Made by a program: the position numbers and the translations under genes. 64,000 nucleotides of DNA from Fluviicoccus sp. Lineage in GTDB: Bacteria; Pseudomonadota; Gammaproteobacteria; Pseudomonadales; Moraxellaceae. Position 1 is the stretch's first letter; each line of letters starts with the position of its first letter. Location of the stretch: positions 534,960 through 598,959 of the forward strand of contig NZ_JAUSMX010000009.1 in the NCBI RefSeq assembly GCF_030646115.1. The letters run 5' to 3'. Of the stretch, positions 35,278-43,371 are shown piece after piece. Below the pieces are notes generated by a model. It was not told where the DNA came from, did no database searches, and was given only the letters and a program-made list of their open reading frames with translations.

Positions 35278-36338
35278 GTGATCAGCAAGAGAAAACAGAA
35301 GAAGCAACGCCGTTCAAGCTGGACGATGCACGTAAAAAAGGACAGGTTCCTCATAGTCAGGAGCTAGTGTCTTTTGTCATGGTCATGGTTTTTCTGGTGG
35401 TTTTTTCCGCCATCGCCATTTCAGTTGGTGGTGAATTGAAGTCCCAAGCACAATGGTGGATTGCCAATGCAGACTTTTTAGCCGGGCAACCGCTGATAAG
35501 TCCGGCTACGGCTACGATCAAGCATGTGGCGTATGCGTTGTTTCCTCTGTTTGGTTCGTTGATCCTTGCAGCAATACTGATAAATCTGTTGTTCAATGGG
35601 TTAGTCTTTTCAATGACGCCCTTGACGCCGGATTTCCGAAGAATTAATCCTGTAACTGGGCTCAAGAAGCTTTTTTCTCGTAGGATGTTGGTTGAACTGT
35701 TAAAGCTTCTGGTGAAAATGGCATTGTTTTCACTGGTTATTTACAAAGGGGGCGAGGCGTTGCTCCCCAAATTACTTGAAACAACAGCCCTGGACCCTTC
35801 CAGGCTTCCGGTCGCCATTGCTGGTTTTTTTCTACAAGTGGGGTTTTCCTTGGTCGCAGTAATGGCTATCTCTGCGTTATTTGACATGTGGTATAGCCGG
35901 AAGGACTTTGCGCGCCAGATGCGCATGAGTCAACATGAACTAAAGCAAGAGTATCGACGCAGGGAAGGTGATCCGGAAATAAAGAGTAAGCGTCGGCGCA
36001 TTCAACAGGAGTTGCTGAAGAAAGTTGCTGCATTGAGGAAGGTCAAGGATGCGGATGTCATTATCACTAATCCTACCCATGTCGCCGTAGCTCTGCAGTA
36101 CCGCCCAAATACTATGTTGGCCCCTGTCATTGTTGCTTCGGGCAAGGGTTTTTTGGCCATGCAAATCTGTAAGCTGGCCCGCCGCCATCGGGTTCCCATC
36201 ATACGCAGGCCCCCTGTGGCAAGGAGCTTGGCAAGATGTCGTCTGGACTCCGAAATACCGGTTGAGTCACAGGCAGATATTGCTAAAGTGTACCGTTGGA
36301 TTATCAGTTTACCTGGCAATAAGGTTGTTAGTCGATGA
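35274..36338 (+). CDS. flhB: Flagellar-type export switch protein FlhB
   Basis: The 354-residue protein has an N-terminal EEATPFKLDDARKKGQ motif, four membrane helices and a cytoplasmic domain with the self-cleaving NPTH motif (266-269), needed for the substrate-specificity switch in flagella and injectisomes. An intact NPTH implies ordered export from early (rod/hook) to later substrates. The PPVARSLAR segment near the C-terminus is also typical. It overlaps fliR and flhA by four bases each. Confidence 0.95.
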   Translation: MSDQQEKTEEATPFKLDDARKKGQVPHSQELVSFVMVMVFLVVFSAIAISVGGELKSQAQWWIANADFLAGQPLISPATATIKHVAYALFPLFGSLILAAILINLLFNGLVFSMTPLTPDFRRINPVTGLKKLFSRRMLVELLKLLVKMALFSLVIYKGGEALLPKLLETTALDPSRLPVAIAGFFLQVGFSLVAVMAISALFDMWYSRKDFARQMRMSQHELKQEYRRREGDPEIKSKRRRIQQELLKKVAALRKVKDADVIITNPTHVAVALQYRPNTMLAPVIVASGKGFLAMQICKLARRHRVPIIRRPPVARSLARCRLDSEIPVESQADIAKVYRWIISLPGNKVVSR

Positions 36339-38407
36339 AGTCATTTGGAAACATGCTTCTTTCAGAAGGAAATGATCTGCTGCTTGCAGTTGGCATGATT
36401 GGTATTTTGATGGTTTTGTTTACTCCGATTCCCCCTGGAGTACTTGATTTCCTGTTGTTGACCAACTGCACTATTGCGCTATTGATATTGCTGGTTACTT
36501 TTTATACTGAAAAGCCGCTTAGTTTTTCAACTTTCCCGTCGCTGTTGCTGATTACTACATTATTTAGGCTTGCACTTAATATTTCTGCTACTCGTTTGAT
36601 TCTGGATAGTGGAAATCCAGGCAAGGTTATTTCCGCCATCGGGGCGCATGTTGTCGGAGGGAATTACATTATTGGCTTTGTAGTATTTCTTATTCTGATT
36701 GTTGTTCAATATGTAGTTGTCACTAATGGCGCTCAGAGAGTTGCCGAAGTGGCAGCGCGTTTTACACTGGACTCCTTGCCAGGTAAGCAAATGAGCATTG
36801 ATGCGGACCTGAATATGGGGATCATTGATCAGGATGAGGCCAAGCACCGCAGGTCACAACTGGAGCGTGAGTCAAGTTTTTATGGCGCTATGGATGGGGC
36901 ATCGAAGTTCGTTAAGGGTGATGCTATTGCCGGAATCATTATTATCCTGATCAACATCATTGGCGGTATTTCTGTTGGCATGCTGCAAAAGGGGATGAGT
37001 TGGGCAGATACACTGCATCATTATACCTTGTTGACAGTAGGGGATGGCATCGTCACGCAGATACCTTCCCTTATTATATCTGTGGCGGCAGGCATCATTA
37101 TTACGCGCGCAGCCACAGATGCAAAATTAGGCCAGGAGGTTGTGAGGCAAGTGGCTTCCCAGCCCAAAATTCTTGCGATGGTTGCCATAATAACATTGAT
37201 TCTCATGGCGCTTCCCGGACTGCCAATCGCACCGCTTCTGATTTTATTTGCTTTTTTCGCCACAATGGGCTGGCTGGCATGGCGCAAGCAGAGCCGGATA
37301 GCTGCTGGAGAACCCGGAGACAATGGCCATAAGCAGGAATCGTCTGAAGATAAGGATGTATATGCCTCAATGGAAACACATGTGTTCGAGCTTCGGCTGG
37401 CTTCGTCTTTAGCAGCCACGTTTTTGGCTGCCTCCAGTGTCCTCGAAACCAGAATCGAAAATCTACGAAAACAATTTGCCCGTGACTATGGATTTGCGTT
37501 GCCGGCTTTACATGTTAAGTTGGAAAAAAAACTTGGGAATAATATGTATCAAGTCGCCATTCAAGGAGCTGCCATTGCTTCCGGTGAATTGGTGATGGAC
37601 CGGATATTGGCAATCAACCCGGGTGGAGATAGGGCTGATTTGGATGGGATTGAGACACTGGAGCCAACTTACGGCTTGAGCGCTAAATGGATTTCTCCAA
37701 ACAACCGCAATCTTGCCAAGACTTCAGGATACACACTGGTTGACCCGGAAACTGTTCTGATGACTCATTTGTCCGAGCTTGCCAGAAAATATGCGTCGGA
37801 TTTTATGACCCGGGCGGAATCTGAGAATCTGGTGGAACGAAAGCGGGCTTCATTAGGGTCATTAGTTGACGAACTTATACCGCAAGTATTGACTTATTCC
37901 GATATACAGCGGGTCTTGCAGATTCTGTTACGCGAGCAAGTTCCCATTCGTAATCTGGAACTCATTCTAGAAGTGCTGGTGGATTCCGGACGCAACCAGA
38001 AGAATCCTGAAGATCTGGCGGAGCGGGTAAGGGAGCGCCTGGGTGCAACACTCTACGAACGCTTTGTGGATGATCGCGGTGAGTTGCATGTGCTGACTCT
38101 GGCCCCGCAGTTGGAGGGTTACATGCTTTCCTCATCAAGGCGGGAGGGCATGGTTTCCCTGTTGCCATCCGGTGAGCTGGAGCGTTTTATGGTGGCCCTG
38201 GCTAAAAAAGCCGAGCAGGAACTGGGCCAAAACAGGCATCCGGTATTATTATGCGCGCCATCACTGAGGCGTGTACTTCGTGCTTTGGTGCAACGTGCGG
38301 TTCCGCACTTGGCTGTTCTGGCTGTCACTGAGGTGGGTCAGCATGCCAGAATTACATCATCGGGTATTGTTGACTTGCCAGGATTCTCAGGAATGGAGGG
38401 TGTATGA
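36335..38407 (+). CDS. flhA: Flagellar-type export gate protein FlhA
   Basis: The 690-residue protein has eight or so N-terminal membrane helices and the FHIPEP-type signature region (FTLDSLPGKQMSIDADLN, residues about 145-165), then a large cytoplasmic domain that in flagella docks chaperone-substrate complexes. Full family length and motifs. It overlaps flhB and flgF by four bases each. The gene is visibly richer in A and T than the nadK operon. Confidence 0.96.
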   Translation: MKSFGNMLLSEGNDLLLAVGMIGILMVLFTPIPPGVLDFLLLTNCTIALLILLVTFYTEKPLSFSTFPSLLLITTLFRLALNISATRLILDSGNPGKVISAIGAHVVGGNYIIGFVVFLILIVVQYVVVTNGAQRVAEVAARFTLDSLPGKQMSIDADLNMGIIDQDEAKHRRSQLERESSFYGAMDGASKFVKGDAIAGIIIILINIIGGISVGMLQKGMSWADTLHHYTLLTVGDGIVTQIPSLIISVAAGIIITRAATDAKLGQEVVRQVASQPKILAMVAIITLILMALPGLPIAPLLILFAFFATMGWLAWRKQSRIAAGEPGDNGHKQESSEDKDVYASMETHVFELRLASSLAATFLAASSVLETRIENLRKQFARDYGFALPALHVKLEKKLGNNMYQVAIQGAAIASGELVMDRILAINPGGDRADLDGIETLEPTYGLSAKWISPNNRNLAKTSGYTLVDPETVLMTHLSELARKYASDFMTRAESENLVERKRASLGSLVDELIPQVLTYSDIQRVLQILLREQVPIRNLELILEVLVDSGRNQKNPEDLAERVRERLGATLYERFVDDRGELHVLTLAPQLEGYMLSSSRREGMVSLLPSGELERFMVALAKKAEQELGQNRHPVLLCAPSLRRVLRALVQRAVPHLAVLAVTEVGQHARITSSGIVDLPGFSGMEGV

Positions 38408-39114
38408 CGGATCTAATCATGCAACTGGCCAGCGTCATCCAGCGAGAAGTGGATAGTGTTGGCGGTATTGCTCAAAATGCAGCGAATACTGGGACTCCGG
38501 GCTATAAAACTCAAACCAGTTTCACCCGTTTGGTACAGTCCCAGGCATCTGATCCATGGAGGGATAGTTTGGGGAAAACGTCACTTCATACTTCTAACAA
38601 TTTGAGGGACGGCTCACTGAAAAACACCGGCGTTACAACGGATTTGGCTTTGTCTGGTGACGGCTGGTTTGTTGTTTCTTCGGGGCATCAATCGTGGATA
38701 ACACGTGACGGTCGTTTCTCTGTGGACCCTGCCGGAGTCCTTCGCACCGCCGGTGGGTTGACAGTGATGGGTGAGCATGGACCACTAACTACCGGGACCA
38801 ATGGCTTCAAGGTTGGAAATGATGGTGAAGTGGTTGCAGATGGTCATCTTATTGACCGGCTAAAGTTGATACGAGTAGTGGATGACGGAGTGTTAGTTTC
38901 CGCCGGCAACGGTCTGTATGATCTTCCTGGGAATGCATCGCCGCCATTAAAAGCCTTGGTTCATCAAGGCATGCTTGAGAACTCAAACGTTCAAGTCAGT
39001 GCCGACATGGTTCGATTGATGGAGGCAACCCGCCATATTGAAACTATGCAGCGAGCCCTGCAAGCGTATGATGCGGTACTGAATAGCGGCATTAACCAGA
39101 TTGGAAAGGAATAA
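38404..39114 (+). CDS. flgF: Distal rod protein FlgF-like
   Basis: The 236-residue protein has the N-terminal rod/hook motif (QNAANTGTPGYKTQ), the central DLALSGDGWFVV segment with TRDGRFSVD, and the C-terminal ENSNVQVSADMVRLMEATRHIETMQ-type helix. It is placed before flgG as in flagellar operons. The N-terminus differs from canonical FlgF (MTDLIMQLASVIQREVDS), so it is a divergent member. Exported by the type III apparatus, with no Sec signal. Confidence 0.88.
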   Translation: MTDLIMQLASVIQREVDSVGGIAQNAANTGTPGYKTQTSFTRLVQSQASDPWRDSLGKTSLHTSNNLRDGSLKNTGVTTDLALSGDGWFVVSSGHQSWITRDGRFSVDPAGVLRTAGGLTVMGEHGPLTTGTNGFKVGNDGEVVADGHLIDRLKLIRVVDDGVLVSAGNGLYDLPGNASPPLKALVHQGMLENSNVQVSADMVRLMEATRHIETMQRALQAYDAVLNSGINQIGKE

Positions 39115-39127
39115 CGAGGATAATTCA

Positions 39128-39901
39128 ATGATCGACGCACTTTCGATAGCTGCTTCAGGGCTGGATGCAAATCAGGCTTGGATCGACAGTATTTCCAATA
39201 ATATTGCCAATATGCAAACACCGGGATACAGGAAAAGCCGGGTTAATTTCCAGGATCTCGTCCAGCAGCAGTCGGGAAATCCGTTGGACAGGATGATGGA
39301 ACCCAACCGTGTGATGGGTGCAGGGGTAAAGATTTCCCAGCCGGGTGTCAGTATGACCGAAGGCTCTATAAGCCAGACAAATAACCCATTGGATATTGCA
39401 ATCCAAGGTAAAGGTTTTTTCGAGGTTCTGCTTCCTGGAGGAGATGCTGCCTATACCCGCGCCGGACGTTTCCACCAGAACGCAGAAGGACGGTTAGTGA
39501 TAGAGGGTGACTTGGAGCTCTCAGGTGATATCCGTATTCCGCCCGATGCGGCCAGTATTTCTATTACAGCTGATGGCCGCGTTCAGGCCCGCCTGGCCGG
39601 TGTGGTCGAGCCGGTTGAACTGGGCCAGCTTCGTATCGCTCGCTTTGCCAACGGAGAGGGCCTTCAGCGGTTGAATAATGGCCTACTCCAGCCAACGCAG
39701 CAGAGTGGAGATGTGGTGCTTGCTGAACCGGGCACAAACGGTACCGGATCTCTTTTGCAAGGGCATCTGGAGCTTTCCAATGTCAATCTGGTGGAAGAAA
39801 TGACTAGCTTGGTGTTGGCGCAACGTGCCTACCAGTTGAATGCCCGAATCCTGCAGGCTAGCGACCAGATTCTGGAAACCCTGAATAATCTTCGCAGGTA
39901 A
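39128..39901 (+). CDS. flgG: Distal rod protein FlgG
   Basis: The 257-residue protein shows the FlgG layout: IAASGLDANQAWIDSISNNIAN followed by TPGYRKSR, the DIAIQGKGFFEV segment with YTRAGRFHQN, and the C-terminal LSNVNLVEEMTSLVLAQRAYQ helix. FlgG forms the distal rod that passes through the P and L rings. The ATG at 39128 has AGGA upstream; an ATG at 39101 would lie inside flgF. Confidence 0.94.
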   Translation: MIDALSIAASGLDANQAWIDSISNNIANMQTPGYRKSRVNFQDLVQQQSGNPLDRMMEPNRVMGAGVKISQPGVSMTEGSISQTNNPLDIAIQGKGFFEVLLPGGDAAYTRAGRFHQNAEGRLVIEGDLELSGDIRIPPDAASISITADGRVQARLAGVVEPVELGQLRIARFANGEGLQRLNNGLLQPTQQSGDVVLAEPGTNGTGSLLQGHLELSNVNLVEEMTSLVLAQRAYQLNARILQASDQILETLNNLRR

Positions 39902-39908
39902 AAGTCAG

Positions 39909-40607
39909 ATGCAATTTGTGTTGTTTCTGACAATGATAGTGGCCATGGGAGGGGTTTATGCACAACAGTCCGACCCAGTTACGGCATGTTCGCTAACAGA
40001 CCAAGCTCAAGTTACCTCACAATTGGTTGAGCTTATAAAAACGGATGCCAGTCAACCGTTCGAACTAATTGGACTAAGCCTGATTTCACCTTGGCCCCAA
40101 ATCAATATCCAGAAAATGGAACCTGATTTACGGCAGTTGCGGAGTCGTATACCGGTTGAATTGACTGGCGTGGACTGCCAATCCCGTATGCGGAAGGTTA
40201 CGGTGTGGTTTCGGTTGGAAGCCATGCGGATGGCTTGGGTCTATGGGCGACACTCCGAAGCAGATCAACCGGTTACAGTAGCTGAGCCGCAGAAAAAATT
40301 GGTGGATATGGCCGGCATTGAGTCACTCAGCCATGATTTGGCGGATAATCTTGATGGTCGATGGTTGGTTCGTAGCACACAACCAGGCCGACCTGTCTTG
40401 AATGCAGACCTTCAGGATGAGCCAATGGTTTTCAGGAACCGGAGCGTTCAGGTCATTGTGAGAGGTGGTGGTCTGCAGCTCCGGACTCGGGGAACAGTGC
40501 TACAGTCCGGACAAAGAGGCCATTCAGTGCAGGTTATGGTTGAAGGTGCAACGATCAGTACGACCGCCACCGTATCTGGTAAAGGAGAGGTGTTCATTGA
40601 GATTTAA
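39909..40607 (+). CDS. flgA: P-ring assembly chaperone FlgA
   Basis: The 232-residue protein has a Sec signal peptide (about 1-18, ending VYAQ), a variable middle, and a C-terminal SAF-like region with GRPVLNADLQDEPMVFRNRSVQVIV and the terminal GKGEVFIE, typical of FlgA. FlgA helps FlgI assemble into the P ring in the periplasm. Its presence here, with flgH and flgI, indicates a basal body that crosses the whole envelope. Confidence 0.87.
   Translation: MQFVLFLTMIVAMGGVYAQQSDPVTACSLTDQAQVTSQLVELIKTDASQPFELIGLSLISPWPQINIQKMEPDLRQLRSRIPVELTGVDCQSRMRKVTVWFRLEAMRMAWVYGRHSEADQPVTVAEPQKKLVDMAGIESLSHDLADNLDGRWLVRSTQPGRPVLNADLQDEPMVFRNRSVQVIVRGGGLQLRTRGTVLQSGQRGHSVQVMVEGATISTTATVSGKGEVFIEI
40581..40599 (+). 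promoter_or_regulatory. Ribosome-binding site that sets the flgH TTG start
   Basis: AGGAGAGG within 40583-40590 precedes a TTG at 40597-40599 by six bases, inside the end of flgA. It supports TTG as the flgH start and preserves the signal peptide; the first ATG downstream (40624) would remove much of it. Confidence 0.6.
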
Positions 40608-41169
40608 ACATTTTGCTGTATGCATGCTGATTAGCGGATCGGTTTGGGCGGGAGAAAACAGTCTGATCAATCCAGATACGTATCGTGGGTTGACCAGTGA
40701 CAGGCATGCGCACCATCTCGGGGATATCCTGACAGTTCTGGTAGTGGAGTCTACTTCCGCTGAGTCTGCTGCCGGCACCGGCGCAAACAGTAATACTGCA
40801 ATATCCGCCAGCGCCAGCGGCAATGAGTACAAGAACCAGGCAGCGTTGGGTATTCGTGGAGATACAGTCGGCAACGGCCAGACCAGCCGTCGCGGTCAGG
40901 TTAGAGCCAATGTTTCCGTACGCATTACCGAGCAGCTGCCTGATGGACTGTACCGTGTACAGGGCGAACAAGTGGTGACAGTAAATGATGAGCGCCAGTT
41001 GATCCGGATTTCAGGTTTGGTGAGACCGGATGATATCGGTTACGAAAACACAGTTCTCTCTTATCGGCTAGCGGAGGCCAGCATCGATATTAAGGGAGAC
41101 GGTGTTGTTGCAGATGCACAAAAGCAGAATATTTTCTTCAGGTTATTTAAATGGTTGAGAATTTTATGA
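40597..41169 (+). CDS. flgH: L-ring protein FlgH
   Basis: The 190-residue protein resembles FlgH: RHAHHLGDILTVLVVE, then the alanine/serine-rich stretch, and a C-terminal half with RANVSVRITEQLPDGLYRVQGEQVVTVNDERQ and SGLVRPDDI. FlgH forms the ring in the outer membrane. It normally is a lipoprotein; here the signal peptide (about 1-18, ending VWAGE) has no lipobox Cys, and the protein is shorter than the usual 220-230 residues. The TTG start is supported by a strong ribosome-binding site. Confidence 0.88.
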   Translation: MRFKHFAVCMLISGSVWAGENSLINPDTYRGLTSDRHAHHLGDILTVLVVESTSAESAAGTGANSNTAISASASGNEYKNQAALGIRGDTVGNGQTSRRGQVRANVSVRITEQLPDGLYRVQGEQVVTVNDERQLIRISGLVRPDDIGYENTVLSYRLAEASIDIKGDGVVADAQKQNIFFRLFKWLRIL

Positions 41170-42281
41170 GGCAAGTCTTGGTGGTGCTGATGGGGCTGAT
41201 GCTCATCCAGCCCGGCATGGCGGCCGGCACAGATAAAGTTCGGATCAAAGAGTTGGCTCGGATTCAAGGGATTCGCGATTACCCTTTGGTGGGGTATGGT
41301 GTGATTGTAGGTCTTTCAGGTACTGGTGATTCGGAGAAGAATAGGGTCACCAGGCAATCGCTGGTAAATGTTTTGAAGCATTTCAATGTCAGCCTGACCG
41401 AGGCGGATCTTAACAGCCGGAATACGGCTGCAGTCATGGTGACGTCACGTTTGGGGGCCTATGGAGAAGCAGGTGACAAACTGGATGTTGAGGTGGCATC
41501 GCTGGGTGATGCCCGAAGTCTGCAGGGCGGCTCTTTGCTAATGACCCCCCTTTACGGGCCAGACCAGAAACTGTATGCCTTGGCTCAAGGTGCGTTGTCG
41601 GTAGGAGGGTATGATTTTGAAGCCAACGACAGCAGTCGACGGAAAAATCATCCTACGGCGGGACGTATTCCCCGTGGCGCCAATGTTGAGCGTCACCCTG
41701 AAGCGCATGAGTCATCGGAGAAAGACAAAATTACACTGATTCTGAACGAGCCGGATTTCACAACTGCGCAACGCATTGCGGATGGTTTGACCCGTGAGTT
41801 GGCGTTAAACGGTGTAGAGGTAATTCACGGAGCCAGAATCGAGATTCCGGTGGCTGGAGTAAAGGCCAATATTCCTCAGCTCATTTCTCGAATTGAAAAC
41901 ATTAGTGTTACGCCGGATCATGTTGCGCGTGTCATTGTCAACGAAAAAACCGGCACCGTTGTGTCTGGCGGACAGGTTCGGATTGATGAAGTCAGTATTT
42001 CCCACGGAAATCTGAATGTTGAAATCAGCACACGCTATCAGGTTTCGCAACCGGGGTGGTTGGCGCATCCCGGTGATGGTGTTGGCACAGTGGTTGTGCC
42101 GGACACCAAGCTTTCTGTGACTGAACAAGTTCCTGTTCCGGTTCAGCTCAAGGATGGAACGACGGTAGGGGAGTTGGTGCAGGCCATGTACCGCATTCAC
42201 TTGAGTACAAGGGATGTCATCACCGTGCTTCAGGCGATCAATCAGGCCGGTGCTTTACACGCAGAACTAATAATCCAATAG
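41166..42281 (+). CDS. flgI: P-ring protein FlgI
   Basis: The 371-residue protein has a signal peptide (about 1-19) and clear FlgI motifs: RIKELARIQG, LVGYGVIVGLSGTGD, SRLGAYGEAGDKLDVEV, and VIVNEKTGTVVSGGQVRIDEVSISHGNL. FlgI forms the P ring around the rod. The ATG at 41166 overlaps the flgH stop (ATGA) and gives a normal signal peptide; an ATG at 41151 would add five residues. Length and conservation look complete, in contrast to some neighbours. Confidence 0.93.
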   Translation: MRQVLVVLMGLMLIQPGMAAGTDKVRIKELARIQGIRDYPLVGYGVIVGLSGTGDSEKNRVTRQSLVNVLKHFNVSLTEADLNSRNTAAVMVTSRLGAYGEAGDKLDVEVASLGDARSLQGGSLLMTPLYGPDQKLYALAQGALSVGGYDFEANDSSRRKNHPTAGRIPRGANVERHPEAHESSEKDKITLILNEPDFTTAQRIADGLTRELALNGVEVIHGARIEIPVAGVKANIPQLISRIENISVTPDHVARVIVNEKTGTVVSGGQVRIDEVSISHGNLNVEISTRYQVSQPGWLAHPGDGVGTVVVPDTKLSVTEQVPVPVQLKDGTTVGELVQAMYRIHLSTRDVITVLQAINQAGALHAELIIQ

Positions 42282-42292
42282 GGAGTTGCAAG

Positions 42293-42673
42293 ATGGCGAT
42301 CGATCCAATGACAGCTGTCGATGTTGTGAGGGTGTCCATGCAGCTGGAAGAGGCGCGTGCGAAAGTGGCTGCCAGAAATATTTCCATGGCTAATGTACCG
42401 GGGAGTCATGCTATCCGGTTTGATATTGCGAGCGCCATGCAAATGTTGCATGCGTCGTTGTCCGATGCCGATACCCTGGCAAGTGCTGTGATGGAGTTGA
42501 ATAGCGAAGGCGTTGATTCACGTATCCGCACCCCATCGGGATTGTCCACCAGGATTGAACTGGATGAGGAAGTCGCTGAGCTGTCCAGCGCCAGCGGTAG
42601 ATATCAGGCTTTGGCAGATGGCGTATCCCGTCAATTTGCCTTGATGCAGTTGGCAGTAAAGGGAGGGAAATGA
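42293..42673 (+). CDS. flgB: Proximal rod protein FlgB-like (divergent)
   Basis: The 126-residue protein sits where flgB is expected, before flgC and fliE. N-terminal and C-terminal helices have the rod-protein pattern; the usual NTPGY turn reads ANVPGSH. The C-terminal ELDEEVAELSSASGRYQALADGVSRQ matches the FlgB consensus of an acidic helix followed by RYQAL. Function would be the proximal rod. It is a weak match and the call relies on position. Confidence 0.75.
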   Translation: MAIDPMTAVDVVRVSMQLEEARAKVAARNISMANVPGSHAIRFDIASAMQMLHASLSDADTLASAVMELNSEGVDSRIRTPSGLSTRIELDEEVAELSSASGRYQALADGVSRQFALMQLAVKGGK

Positions 42674-42674
42674 G

Positions 42675-43070
42675 ATGAGGCTGGATAATATCAACGAAGT
42701 GGTTAAAGCAGCGATGACCTACGAGCGTCAGCGGGTTGAGGCAGCTTCTTTCAATTTATCCATGACCAATGTGGCGATTGCAGCCGATGCTCTCAGCCCG
42801 CTTCGACAAGCTGTACTGCCATCACTGTTCAGCAGCCAGTTGGGAATACTCCCAACTGAAACCCGCTCTGTGTCGGCTCACCGCGAAGTCCATGATCCGG
42901 ATCATCCCATGGCTGATGCGAGGGGTATGGTTCATTATCCTAGAGTTGAAACTGCCACCGAAATGGCCACGCTGGTTTCAGCGACAAGAGCCTATGAGGC
43001 GGATGTACGTGCTTACAACAGCCTGAGAGCCATGACACTCAAAGCTTTTGAAATAGGGAAACAATCATGA
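42675..43070 (+). CDS. flgC: Proximal rod protein FlgC-like (divergent)
   Basis: The 131-residue protein has a C-terminal helix very like FlgC (ETATEMATLVSATRAYEADV ending KAFEIGK). In the N-terminal region the usual NTPGY motif is lost (MTNVAIAADALSP), so the export/assembly motif is altered. It overlaps fliE by four bases and follows flgB by one base. Confidence 0.82.
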   Translation: MRLDNINEVVKAAMTYERQRVEAASFNLSMTNVAIAADALSPLRQAVLPSLFSSQLGILPTETRSVSAHREVHDPDHPMADARGMVHYPRVETATEMATLVSATRAYEADVRAYNSLRAMTLKAFEIGKQS

Positions 43071-43366
43071 GTTTGATTACACCGGTGATGCCGGTTTCAC
43101 TGGAAAGCATATCAGGGGCGGGAACCATCGGCCAGAGCGCTCCATCATCTGATTTTGGAAAAATCATGATGGATGGCTTGGCAGAGGTGGAGAAAAGCAG
43201 TCGTAACGCTTCAACGGCTCTGGCTGCATTTGCGGCCGGGGAAGATATATCCCCCCATGATCTTGTCATAGCGATGGAACAGGCCAAGTTGACGTTGCAA
43301 TTGTCTATCGAAATCCGGAACCGAATGGTGGAGGCCTATCAGGAACTCTCCCGTCTACAGATCTGA
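43067..43366 (+). CDS. fliE: Basal-body protein FliE
   Basis: The 99-residue protein has the typical C-terminal helices of FliE (HDLVIAMEQAKLTLQLSIEIRN then VEAYQELSR). FliE connects the MS ring and export gate to the rod. It is slightly shorter than usual (about 104). The N-terminal part is variable, as in the family. It lies just before fliF. Confidence 0.88.
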   Translation: MSLITPVMPVSLESISGAGTIGQSAPSSDFGKIMMDGLAEVEKSSRNASTALAAFAAGEDISPHDLVIAMEQAKLTLQLSIEIRNRMVEAYQELSRLQI

Positions 43367-43371
43367 GTTGA

